Part shown: positions 35,371 to 43,415 of the stretch, piece by piece
Numbering within the stretch: position 1 is the stretch's first letter
How the letters are laid out: each line of letters starts with the position of its first letter
Assembly: GCA_964398055.1 (NCBI GenBank)
Contig: CAYNLK010000013.1
Span: 1-64,000, forward strand
Reading direction: 5' to 3'
Length of the DNA stretch: 64,000 nucleotides
From: CAYNLK01 sp964398055
Lineage (GTDB): Bacteria; Chloroflexota; Anaerolineae; 4572-78; J111
Position numbers and translations under genes: made by a program
The notes under the pieces: model-generated
Databases searched by the model: none
The model's input: the letters and a program-made list of their open reading frames with translations, nothing else
What the model was told of the DNA's origin: nothing

Positions 35371-37080
35371 ATGAGTTCAACAATCTGGCCCAGCCAACCT
35401 CGCCAAACCGCCCAGATAAAATTTAGCGATGGTCAAGTGTTGGAAGGCCCCTTGAATACAACCATCGAGGAGTTTGTCAAAGCCGGCAACTTTCCCCACG
35501 TTCCGCCAGCAATGGCCTGCCTGGTGAATGGTCAACTGCGGGAGCTAACCTACCACGCCGACCGTGACCTGAATGTGCAAGTACTGACGCTAGGCGATAG
35601 CGAGGGTATGCGAGTCTATCGCCGCTCGTTGTCCTTCTTGCTGATAGCCGTGGCCCATGAACTGTTCCCGGAAGCCAAAATTTTGGTTGAATATGGGCTT
35701 AACTTTGGGGCGTTGTACTGCGAAGTGGAAGGACATCCACCTTTCACCGTGGCCGAACTGAAGCAAATTGAAACCCGGATGCGGGAGTTGGTCGCGGCCG
35801 ATCTGCCCATTCTCAAAGAACGGGTTCCATTGGCTGAGGCCAAAACCCTATTTGAAGCCCGTTACGCCGATGACAAACTGCGGCTGCTCCAGGCCAGGCG
35901 CAAGCCCTACCTGACTATTTATACCCTGGGCAACTACCGCGACTATATGCACGGTTATATGGTCCCCTCCACCGGCTATCTACAAACCTTTGCGGTTGAC
36001 CCGTATTCGGAAGGTTTTGTCTTACGCTACCCCCGCACTCATCTGCCCGACCGGTTGCAGCCGCAGTTGGACTACCCCAAACTGGTTCAGATATTCAATG
36101 AATACGGCGACTGGATGAGTAAACTGGGTATCCGTGATGTGGGCGCGTTGAATGGGGTGGTGACGCGAGGCAACTTATTGGAAACCATCCTGGTTTCGGA
36201 GGCTTTGCAGGAGCAACGGATTGCCCAAATTGCTACCTTGCTGGCTTCGCTGCATCCCAGAGTCCGGCTGGTGCTGATTTCCGGACCGTCATCGTCCGGC
36301 AAAACCACTTTCAGCAAACGGCTGGCCATTCAACTGCTGGCCCACGGGATTCAACCGTACGCGTTGGGGCTTGATGACTTTCTGGTTGAGCGGGAAGATA
36401 ACCCTCTGGATGAGGACGGCGATTATGATTATGAAAACATCACGGCTCAGGATTTGGAACTCTTCAACCATACTCTGTTGGCCCTGATGCGGGGTGAGGC
36501 AGTAACGCTGCCCCATTACAACTTTCTGACCGGCCAGCGGGAGTGGGGCGACACCGTCTCTCTCAGTCGTGAGCATATCATCATCGTCGAGGGGATTCAT
36601 GGGATGAACCCGGAGCTGGTGCCGCATATCCCTTCGCAGGCCATCTTTCGCATCTATGTGTCGGCGCTAACCCAGCTCAACCTGGACCGGCACAACCGGG
36701 TGGCGACCACCGACACCCGCCTGTTGCGGCGGATCATCCGCGATGCCAGTCACCGCGGCTATACAGCCCAAGATACCATCAGCCGTTGGCCTAAGGTTCG
36801 CCGGGGCGAGCACAAATGGATTTTTCCCTATCAGGAGCACGCCGACGTGATGTTCAATTCAGCCCTGGTTTATGAATTGGCCGTGATCAGGCCCATCGCC
36901 GAACCATTGCTGCTGCAGATTGAACCCGGCAAGCCCGAACACATCGAGGCCAAACGACTGCTGTCGTTCTTGCAATGGTTTGAACCCTGCTCGCCGGAGC
37001 TGGTGCCCGACAATTCACTCTTGCGAGAATTCATCGGCGGCTCAAATCTGCGTGATTACAAGCCAACTTTCAACCGATAA
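35371..37080 (+). CDS. Nucleoside kinase with N-terminal TGS and tRNA-synthetase-editing-like domains
   Basis: 569-residue uridine kinase-family protein. TGS-like domain (about 10-75), a region like the second additional domain of threonyl-tRNA synthetase (about 85-190, HELFPEAKILVEYGLNFG), then the kinase with P-loop GPSSSGKTTFSKR near 305, the LDDFLVERED segment and the lid RIIRDASHRGYTAQDTI. This fused form occurs in Thermotoga and Chloroflexota. Phosphate acceptor is probably uridine or cytidine. ATG 35371 starts the conserved part. Converges on the next gene with only 12 bp between stops. Confidence 0.88.
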   Translation: MSSTIWPSQPRQTAQIKFSDGQVLEGPLNTTIEEFVKAGNFPHVPPAMACLVNGQLRELTYHADRDLNVQVLTLGDSEGMRVYRRSLSFLLIAVAHELFPEAKILVEYGLNFGALYCEVEGHPPFTVAELKQIETRMRELVAADLPILKERVPLAEAKTLFEARYADDKLRLLQARRKPYLTIYTLGNYRDYMHGYMVPSTGYLQTFAVDPYSEGFVLRYPRTHLPDRLQPQLDYPKLVQIFNEYGDWMSKLGIRDVGALNGVVTRGNLLETILVSEALQEQRIAQIATLLASLHPRVRLVLISGPSSSGKTTFSKRLAIQLLAHGIQPYALGLDDFLVEREDNPLDEDGDYDYENITAQDLELFNHTLLALMRGEAVTLPHYNFLTGQREWGDTVSLSREHIIIVEGIHGMNPELVPHIPSQAIFRIYVSALTQLNLDRHNRVATTDTRLLRRIIRDASHRGYTAQDTISRWPKVRRGEHKWIFPYQEHADVMFNSALVYELAVIRPIAEPLLLQIEPGKPEHIEAKRLLSFLQWFEPCSPELVPDNSLLREFIGGSNLRDYKPTFNR

Positions 37081-37092
37081 GCCGGTCATACC

Positions 37093-37695
37093 TCATTCTA
37101 TTCGTCCACTCAACTCCGGTTCGCCCCAAACGGCCCAGGTCCACTGATGTTGGTTCAAGGCTTCGGTGGTGAAGGCCAGCCGGGCAATATCACCGGCTGG
37201 CAGGTCGAGCGGAATGGTGACCTCTTGCCAACTTTGGGTGTTGCTCTGCTGGCCCCACACCCGTAACCCGTTGAGCTTTACGGTAAAGGCCACCAGATTA
37301 TCCTCGGCAATCTCGGCCCCATCCCGGATCCCAAAGGCCAGGCGTAACCGGAGCTGTTTGACGCCCTGCGGCACAGGCACGTGGTATTCAATCACTGCCT
37401 GTCCGGCCAGCGGCGGATGGGCCCACAACGCCGGCCGACTTTCACCCCCCACCACCGCCGGGGCCATCTTAACATCCATACCCCCCGCCTTTTGCGTGGC
37501 GTAAACCGCCGCTTCCTTGAATGCCTCGATAAAATTGAAACTCCAGTTCTTGATTGAAGCCGCCTCAGCTTGGGTCTCTAACCAGTGCAAAAAAGCCACA
37601 TAATCGGCCAATTTAGCCTGGTTATCAGGCGCAAGTTGCTTGATTTGCTCGATCAATTCCGTCAGATCGGTCACTATTTGCCTCCACAATTGCAT
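37093..37695 (-). CDS. Hypothetical protein with C-terminal beta-sandwich-like region
   Basis: 200-residue protein of unknown function. Residues 1-60 are helical and charged (a DUF2281-like helix, QAKLADYVAFLHWLET); the rest is strand-rich with alternating hydrophobics (IEYHVPVPQGVKQLRLRLAF, VTIPLDLPAGDIARLAFTTE) like a carbohydrate-binding or concanavalin-type sandwich. No signal peptide. It stands alone on the minus strand between plus-strand genes. Confidence 0.6.
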   Translation of the reverse strand: MQLWRQIVTDLTELIEQIKQLAPDNQAKLADYVAFLHWLETQAEAASIKNWSFNFIEAFKEAAVYATQKAGGMDVKMAPAVVGGESRPALWAHPPLAGQAVIEYHVPVPQGVKQLRLRLAFGIRDGAEIAEDNLVAFTVKLNGLRVWGQQSNTQSWQEVTIPLDLPAGDIARLAFTTEALNQHQWTWAVWGEPELSGRIE

Positions 37696-38004
37696 CTGCT
37701 CAATAGCTTGGGGCGAAGGGCGCCTGCCGTCTCATCATCCTTCGACACACTTCGTATCGGGGTGCTGAACCGCCAATTATTGAGAAGATACGTTTCATCA
37801 CGGGCATGGTAAGGGCAAAGTTCGACTTTGTCAAAGCGTTTTTCAATGTTGAGGGCTGAAGCCTTGGGTGGAGATAATTATTGGGCAAGCAGTGCATTTT
37901 GGCTATAATTCCAGTAGCAGGTGGCAAGTAGCAGCTACCCAGGTTCCGACAATTTTGAGAGTTTTGCTTGGCCTTTTTGAATTTATGTTATCAGGTTAAA
38001 ACTT
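37696..38004. other. Divergent intergenic region
   Basis: 309 bp between the hypothetical gene (minus) and the EcsC/DUF697-like gene (plus). Besides a promoter at 37881-37909 it contains a short hairpin CAAAG-TTCGA-CTTTG near 37827. No gene is seen. Confidence 0.5.
37881..37909 (+). promoter_or_regulatory. Sigma-70-type promoter for the EcsC-like/ygiT/rlmN run
   Basis: TTGGGC (37881-37886), exact 17-nt spacer, perfect TATAAT (37904-37909), about 95 nt before the start at 38005. Confidence 0.6.
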
Positions 38005-39033
38005 ATGCCTCAACAGTCTCTCAAGAACCAGGCTCAGGAGATCATGGTCGCCGTTGAGCGCGACCTGCAACAACTCGATGCCTCAAAATCAGCCACGGCG
38101 TTGGCTGAAGTGGACTCGCGGGCCAATGCCCTGGTCAATCTGTTGTTCAATGCGGTCAGCGATGTGGATTTGGAGGCCGCGACCGAACGAGTCAGCCGGC
38201 TCAAGGAAAAATATCCACAGGCCTCACAGCAAGAACTGGCTCAGATTCTTATCCGGGAAAAGAGTCAAAAGACGGCTACTGTTGGCGCGGTCACCTCCGG
38301 GGCGGCCTTGATTCCCGGCCTGGGTACGGCCGCGGCGCTAACGCTCGGCGTGGCCGCCGATATCGGGGCTACTTTTAAATTACAGGCCGAGCTGGTGCTG
38401 GAGATGGCCGCAGTTTATGGCTATCCTCTGAACGAAGAGGAGAAGCAGAAGCTGGTGATGGTCATTACCGGGATTAGCGCCGGCACCACCGTATTGACGC
38501 GCAAGGCCGGGCAGGCCATCGCCGTTAAGGCCGGCGAGCAACTGGCCGGCCGGGCGGTTGGTAAATCACTGCTCAAGGCCGTTCCGATTGTGGGGGTGTT
38601 GGCTTCGGCCGGGACCAACGTGCTATCGACCTACATCATCGGCCAGCGGGCCGACGCCTACTTTCGGCTGGGACCGGACGCGATTGGCAGTTGGGGTGAC
38701 AGTTTGCGGGCGGTCACCGGTGTGGATGAGCGTCGAATTGGCGGATGGCTGGCTGAAACCGGCAAAGCCACCGGCTCGACGCTGGCGGTGGGGGCCGGCA
38801 GGGTTGCCGGCGCAACTGCGGTGGGCGCCCAAAAAGCAAGCCAGACGGCCAAAGCCGGTTTGAATCGGTACCTGGCCTGGTTGGTGGCTTTCTGGACGGC
38901 AGTTTTTCAACTTATCGCCGGCATCTTCCGGTTGCTGTGGGCGGTCATTGCTTTCATCCCCCGGCAAATTGGGAGATTCGTTATGATTTTGGATCAGTGG
39001 GAATCAGACTGGCGAACTCGGAGGAAACTGTAA
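38005..39033 (+). CDS. EcsC/DUF697-like membrane-associated protein
   Basis: 342 residues. Residues 1-90 are helical and charged; 92-125 form a glycine- and alanine-rich hydrophobic hairpin (AALIPGLGTAAALTLGVAAD); GATFKLQAELVLEMAAVYGY and the second hydrophobic stretch KAVPIVGVLASAGTNVLSTY resemble EcsC and DUF697 proteins. A third hydrophobic pair lies near 290-325. Function unknown; such proteins associate with membranes and sometimes GTPases. Followed after 2 bp by a YgiT zinc-finger gene. Confidence 0.6.
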   Translation: MPQQSLKNQAQEIMVAVERDLQQLDASKSATALAEVDSRANALVNLLFNAVSDVDLEAATERVSRLKEKYPQASQQELAQILIREKSQKTATVGAVTSGAALIPGLGTAAALTLGVAADIGATFKLQAELVLEMAAVYGYPLNEEEKQKLVMVITGISAGTTVLTRKAGQAIAVKAGEQLAGRAVGKSLLKAVPIVGVLASAGTNVLSTYIIGQRADAYFRLGPDAIGSWGDSLRAVTGVDERRIGGWLAETGKATGSTLAVGAGRVAGATAVGAQKASQTAKAGLNRYLAWLVAFWTAVFQLIAGIFRLLWAVIAFIPRQIGRFVMILDQWESDWRTRRKL

Positions 39034-39035
39034 CG

Positions 39036-39257
39036 ATGGAATGTTTATACTGTAAAGGTGAATTGACACGTCAGTTGGTAGATTATACTGTCAATCGCAA
39101 GGGATACCACCTGATTATTGATAAGGTACCAGCCTGGGTCTGTCGGCAGTGTGGTGAACCTTTGTTTGAGGAGGATACGGTGGAGGTTGTGCAGGAGATG
39201 CTCAGCGAAGTTGACGCTCGATTGGAGAAATTGGTGACTTATTCAACCGCAGTGTGA
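39036..39257 (+). CDS. YgiT-type zinc finger protein
   Basis: 73 residues with two CxxC pairs, CLYC (3-6) and CRQC (36-39), the N-terminal zinc module of MqsA-type antitoxins; the DNA-binding HTH of MqsA is absent. The tail is an acidic helix. GGAGG lies 11 nt before the ATG. Stand-alone YgiT proteins usually follow a DUF4258 or MqsR toxin, but here the neighbour is an EcsC-like membrane protein, so an antitoxin role is uncertain. Confidence 0.75.
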   Translation: MECLYCKGELTRQLVDYTVNRKGYHLIIDKVPAWVCRQCGEPLFEEDTVEVVQEMLSEVDARLEKLVTYSTAV

Positions 39258-39260
39258 CCA

Positions 39261-40349
39261 ATGACGAGCAACAGACCCTTTCTCCTCAATCTATCATCGA
39301 CTGAGCTACAGGCGTTGCTGACCGGCTGGGGTGAGCCGGCCTACCGGGCCGCCCAAATTGAGGCCTGGCTGTACCAGCGTCACGCGGACGATGTGGCCCA
39401 GATGACCAACCTACCCAAGCCGTTGCGCCAACGGTTGGCCGCTGAGACCATCCTCAACCCGCTCACCCCCCTGGTTTCGGTCGACTCAACGGATGGCCAG
39501 ACCACCAAGACTCTGTTTGCCCTGCCCGATGGCCGCGAAATTGAAGCCGTTTTAATGCGTTACGACAAACGTCGCACCTTGTGCATCAGTACCCAGGCCG
39601 GCTGTGCGATGGCCTGCCCCTTTTGCGCCACCGGCCAGATCGGCTTCATGCGCAACCTGGCGGCCGGTGAAATTGTGGCCCAGGTGCTCCATTACGCTCG
39701 TCGGCTGGACAAGGCGGACATGGCCGTCACCAACATCGTTTTTATGGGCATGGGTGAACCGCTGGCCAATTATGCCGAAAGCTGGCGGGCGATCCGGCGG
39801 CTCAATGACCCGGCCGGTTTCAATCTGGGGGCGCGGCGGATGACGCTATCGACGGTGGGGTTGGCCCCGGCCATTCGCTGCATGAGCCGGGAGCCGGAGC
39901 AGGTCAACCTGGCTGTGTCGCTGCACGCGCCCACAGACGAGCTGCGTAATCGCCTTGTGCCGATCAATCGCCGTTACCCACTGGCGATGCTGATGGGGAC
40001 AGTGCGTGATTACGCCGCGACCACTCGTCGCCGGGTAACGTTTGAATATGCTTTGATGGATCAGTTAAATGATTATGACTATCACGCCGACCAGTTGGCG
40101 GAGTTAATTGGGGGACTGCTCTGCCATGTCAATCTCATTCCGCTCAATCCTACGCCCAATTCACCCTGGAGCGGCTCACCGGATGAACGAGTCTATGCCT
40201 TCCGCGACCGGCTGGAAGCAGCCGGGATACCGACCACCGTGCGGCTGCGCCGCGGCATCGACATTGCCGCCGGTTGTGGCCAGTTGTACAACGCCCACAG
40301 CCAGGCCAAAACGGCATTGGCCCAAAAATCTTTTGCATTTTCAGGGTGA
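39261..40349 (+). CDS. rlmN: Dual-specificity RNA methyltransferase RlmN
   Basis: Radical-SAM enzyme, 362 residues, forming 2-methyladenosine at 23S rRNA A2503 and tRNA A37. The cluster motif CAMACPFC is at about residues 115-122, preceded by ISTQAG; FMGMGEPLANY and SLHAPTDELRN are typical; the resolving Cys lies in GIDIAAGCGQL near 339. The N-terminal accessory domain is present. Starts 3 bp after the zinc-finger gene. Confidence 0.95.
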   Translation: MTSNRPFLLNLSSTELQALLTGWGEPAYRAAQIEAWLYQRHADDVAQMTNLPKPLRQRLAAETILNPLTPLVSVDSTDGQTTKTLFALPDGREIEAVLMRYDKRRTLCISTQAGCAMACPFCATGQIGFMRNLAAGEIVAQVLHYARRLDKADMAVTNIVFMGMGEPLANYAESWRAIRRLNDPAGFNLGARRMTLSTVGLAPAIRCMSREPEQVNLAVSLHAPTDELRNRLVPINRRYPLAMLMGTVRDYAATTRRRVTFEYALMDQLNDYDYHADQLAELIGGLLCHVNLIPLNPTPNSPWSGSPDERVYAFRDRLEAAGIPTTVRLRRGIDIAAGCGQLYNAHSQAKTALAQKSFAFSG

Positions 40350-40404
40350 ACGTTGTATCATTATCAGGTTGTTACTGGTAAATCCCGCTTGGGACTCCTG
40401 ACAC

Positions 40405-40433
40405 AAAAAAGGCCAGCAGTTGCGCTGGCCTTT
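40405..40433 (-). terminator. Intrinsic terminator of rpmB
   Basis: Perfect 10-bp stem AAAGGCCAGC (40408-40417) and GCTGGCCTTT (40424-40433), loop of 6 nt. On the minus strand it is followed by TTTTTTGTG, on the plus strand by TTTAAAAC, so it ends rpmB and may also stop rlmN transcripts. Confidence 0.85.
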
Positions 40434-40453
40434 AAAACAATACCAAAAAATGC

Positions 40454-40633
40454 TCAACTCTTGGATAGCGTGCGCAGGCAACGCGAGCAGAGCTTCATTT
40501 TGAGCGTTTTGCCATCTTTGAAGATAGAAACTTTCTGAATGTTAGGCCGCCACTGCCGCTTGGTGTGCCGCATTGAGTGGCTGACATTATGGCCACTCAG
40601 CGGTTTTTTACCACATCTCTCACATTTTGCCAT
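40454..40633 (-). CDS. rpmB: 50S ribosomal protein L28
   Basis: 59-residue ribosomal protein L28. Starts MAKCERCGKKPLSGHNVSHS and continues with the typical RHTKRQWRPNIQKV; two CxxC pairs (C4/C7 and C49/C52) make the zinc-binding form. AAAGGAAG precedes the ATG at 40633. It is transcribed away from the fatty-acid kinase gene, from a promoter at 40762-40790 and a leader with two hairpins, and ends at a strong terminator. Confidence 0.95.
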   Translation of the reverse strand: MAKCERCGKKPLSGHNVSHSMRHTKRQWRPNIQKVSIFKDGKTLKMKLCSRCLRTLSKS

Positions 40634-40686
40634 GATACCGACTTCCTTTTCGAATGATTACAGTTTTTGAAGGCTATTGGAATTTT

Positions 40687-40751
40687 GGCCCTTGAACCAG
40701 GGCCGCACTTTGAGTTTGAGCCAAGAAAAAATCGCAACGGAACTGTTGCGA
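40687..40751 (-). promoter_or_regulatory. Two hairpins in the rpmB 5' leader
   Basis: In transcript order (minus strand): TCGCAAC-N6-GTTGCGA (40751-40732) followed by TTTTTT, then GGCCCT-N6-AGGGCC (40704-40687). The first has terminator form but begins only a few nt from the predicted transcript end. Either could take part in autogenous control of L28; this is inference. Confidence 0.4.
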
Positions 40752-40761
40752 CCGTAGCGAT

Positions 40762-40790
40762 ATCATAGCACACAGAGGCGAAATTGGCAA
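40762..40790 (-). promoter_or_regulatory. Sigma-70-type promoter of rpmB
   Basis: On the minus strand TTGCCA (40790-40785), 17-nt spacer, TATGAT (40767-40762). It overlaps the annotated TTG start of the divergent fatty-acid kinase gene. Confidence 0.65.
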
Positions 40791-42520
40791 ACGTTTTGGC
40801 GCATCACGCGAGCCAAAATTCCGGGGAGAGACAGGTTCGGTCAGGCCAGGCGGGGCTGCCGGGTTTTGAGGTGGAAGCCGGGGTGGTGCTGGCCTGTCAT
40901 GGGGTCGGCTTCAAAGGTTTGCTTCAGGCCGGCCAGCAGTGGCTTGGGCACCACGTCGATATTGTCAACAGCTTAAATGTTTTCCCGGTTCCCGATGGGG
41001 ATACGGGGACGAATATGTGGCTAACGCTGCAAACCGCTTTAGAATGGATGGATCAGGCTGCAGACCATCGGGCAGGGACGATGGCTCAGGCCGCGGCTGA
41101 GGGGGCGCTCAGGGGCGCTCGGGGAAATTCGGGGGTAATTCTGTCCCAATTCCTGCAGGGCGTGGCTAACAGCCTGACCGGCAAGGTCATCTTTACGGCC
41201 AGGGAGTTTGGGGAGGCCCTGCAACTGGGTGTAGAGCGAGCTTACCAAAGCGTCATCAGCCCGGTCGAGGGCACCATTTTGACCGTGGCCGCCGCGGCAG
41301 CCGGGGCGGCTCAACAGAGCGGCCGGAGCAGTAATGATTTTAGGGTGTTACTGCGGGAAATAGTTGCTGCGGCCAGGGTGGCTCAGGCCAACACCCCGGC
41401 TCTGCTGCCGGTTTTGCGGGAGGCCGGCGTAACCGACGCCGGCGGTCAGGGACTGGTTTATATTTTGGAGGGCGGCTTGCGTTTTATGCTGCATGAGCCG
41501 CTTGACCCCGGCTGGGTTACGGACACGGCGCCGCAACTGAAATCAACCCCGGGAGCCGATTACGAATCTTATGGGTATGATGTCCAATTTCTGATTCACG
41601 GCGACCATCTGCCGGTGGCCGAAATTCGGGCTGGCCTGGCTGGCCTGGGCTGGTCAACGATGGTGGTGGGGGATGAGAATCTGGTCAAAGTTCACCTGCA
41701 TACCGACGATCCGGAGTTGCCGTTGCGTTATGGGACCAGTCAGGGGGCCATCAGCGATGTTGTGGTTGAAAATATGGATCAGCAGGCCCGGCAGTTTGGG
41801 CGCAGCCACGCTCTTGCCAATCTGGCCGGATCGCCGGGTGGGCCGAACTCGAACGGGAGCGGGGTTAAAATTGGGACAGTGGTGGTGGCCCCGGGAGATG
41901 GATTGGCTCGTATCTGCCAGAGCTTAGGGAGCAGTCAGGTGGTGGCCGGTGGGCCAACAATGAACCCCAGCACGCAGGAGTTATTGGCCGCGGTTGACCA
42001 AATAAAGGCAGGCGATGTGCTTATTTTGCCCAATAATGGTAATGTAATTCTGGCGGCTCAACAGGCCGCCCAATTATCCGGTAAGCGGGTCAAGGTTATT
42101 CCCACTAAAACTGTGCCGCAGGGAATTGCCGCGCTTCTTTCGTTCAATGATCAGACCGACCTGGAGACAAACGTCCAACGGATGGTTGAGGCGGTCCAAC
42201 AGGTTAAAACAATTGAAATCACCCAGTCGGTGCGGCCGGTCTCGGTCAACGGTCTAAAAATTTGGCCCGGCGACATAATTGGTTTGTTAGACAGCCAACT
42301 GTTCAGTAGTGGACCGACGGTTGGTGAGACTGTGCTGGAGATATTGGCCAGGATAGATGTTGACCTGTACGAAATCTGTACCATCTATTTTGGTCAGGAG
42401 AGTTCCTGGGAGCAGGCCCGGAATTTGGCCGACAAAATTGAGGGGCGCTACGCCAGTTTGGCGATTGAAATTTATGATGGTGGTCAGCCCCACTACGACT
42501 ATATCATATCATTAGAGTAG
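40784..42520 (+). CDS. FakA-like fatty acid kinase / DAK1-DegV-associated phosphotransferase
   Basis: 578-residue protein of the YloV/FakA family: N-terminal DhaL-type ATP-binding domain with NVFPVPDGDTGTNM near residue 70 and RGARGNSGVILSQFLQG near 110, a middle domain (about 250-330), and a C-terminal domain with PNNGNVILAAQQAA. FakA phosphorylates fatty acids held by FakB (DegV) proteins, and a DegV gene follows 9 bp later. The TTG at 40784 has a GAGG upstream but overlaps the rpmB promoter; a GTG near 40870 is an alternative start. Confidence 0.85.
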   Translation: MANVLAHHASQNSGERQVRSGQAGLPGFEVEAGVVLACHGVGFKGLLQAGQQWLGHHVDIVNSLNVFPVPDGDTGTNMWLTLQTALEWMDQAADHRAGTMAQAAAEGALRGARGNSGVILSQFLQGVANSLTGKVIFTAREFGEALQLGVERAYQSVISPVEGTILTVAAAAAGAAQQSGRSSNDFRVLLREIVAAARVAQANTPALLPVLREAGVTDAGGQGLVYILEGGLRFMLHEPLDPGWVTDTAPQLKSTPGADYESYGYDVQFLIHGDHLPVAEIRAGLAGLGWSTMVVGDENLVKVHLHTDDPELPLRYGTSQGAISDVVVENMDQQARQFGRSHALANLAGSPGGPNSNGSGVKIGTVVVAPGDGLARICQSLGSSQVVAGGPTMNPSTQELLAAVDQIKAGDVLILPNNGNVILAAQQAAQLSGKRVKVIPTKTVPQGIAALLSFNDQTDLETNVQRMVEAVQQVKTIEITQSVRPVSVNGLKIWPGDIIGLLDSQLFSSGPTVGETVLEILARIDVDLYEICTIYFGQESSWEQARNLADKIEGRYASLAIEIYDGGQPHYDYIISLE

Positions 42521-42529
42521 GAAACACCC

Positions 42530-43387
42530 TTGTCACGAAAAGTTGCCATTATCACCGATAGTACTGCTTACTTTGAACCGGGCGAGGCTGAGAAGCTGGG
42601 TATTCATGTGGTTCCGCTCAGTATCCAACTGGGTAGTGAGAGGTTCCTGGATGGCATAGAAATTACTACGGATGAACTTTTCCGTCGGATTAGCTATGGC
42701 GCCCCGTTTCCTGCCAGTGTTGCGCCTAACCCGGAAACTTTTGAAAAGCTCTACGCCAAACTCCACCCCCAAACTGACCAGATGCTCTCAATCCATATTT
42801 CCAGTCATCTGAGCCGGACGATTCAAAATGCAAAAATAGGGGCTGAAGCACTCCTGGGGCGCTGCTCGATTGAAGTGGTCGACTCAATGACGACCTCAGT
42901 GGGGTTGGGTATCTTGGTCAAAGCCGCGGCCCAGGCCGCCAGCCAGGGCGCCTCGTTGGATGATATTGTTCGGTTGGTGCGGGGTATGATCCCCCATATT
43001 TACCTGGTGTTTTATGTCGAGACAATGGATTACCTGGAGCGAAATGGACGGATTGGCAAGGCCCAGGCCATCTTGGGTTCGATGCTGAACATTAAACCCA
43101 TTCTATTTATTGAAGATGGTGACATCATCCCGCTGGAAAAAGTGCGCACCACCGAGAAGGGCATCGAAAAGTTGTTTGAATTTGTGGCTGAATTTGATAA
43201 TTTGGAGCAAACTGCTATTATTCAACGCAGTAGGCAGCCCAACAAAGATGCTAGAAATTTGCAAGATCGTTTGAAACAGAGTTTCCCCAATCTGGATTTT
43301 CCCATTATCCAACATGGCCCTGATTTGGCCACCCGTCTCGGTCCCGATGCTCTGGGCGTAGTGGTCTATGAGGGTTTGGCCTTTTAG
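42530..43387 (+). CDS. DegV family fatty-acid-binding protein (FakB-like)
   Basis: 285-residue DegV protein, which binds a fatty acid for phosphorylation by FakA. Features: VAIITDSTAYF, the SVAPNPETFEKLY segment, IHISSHLSRTIQNAKIG, and YLERNGRIGKAQAILGSMLN with the conserved Arg. Starts at TTG 42530 with AGGA upstream. Adjacent to its FakA-like kinase, so together they probably supply acyl-phosphate for phospholipid synthesis. Confidence 0.9.
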   Translation: MSRKVAIITDSTAYFEPGEAEKLGIHVVPLSIQLGSERFLDGIEITTDELFRRISYGAPFPASVAPNPETFEKLYAKLHPQTDQMLSIHISSHLSRTIQNAKIGAEALLGRCSIEVVDSMTTSVGLGILVKAAAQAASQGASLDDIVRLVRGMIPHIYLVFYVETMDYLERNGRIGKAQAILGSMLNIKPILFIEDGDIIPLEKVRTTEKGIEKLFEFVAEFDNLEQTAIIQRSRQPNKDARNLQDRLKQSFPNLDFPIIQHGPDLATRLGPDALGVVVYEGLAF

Positions 43388-43415
43388 TTAATCGAACACG
43401 TTAACCAAACAAATT

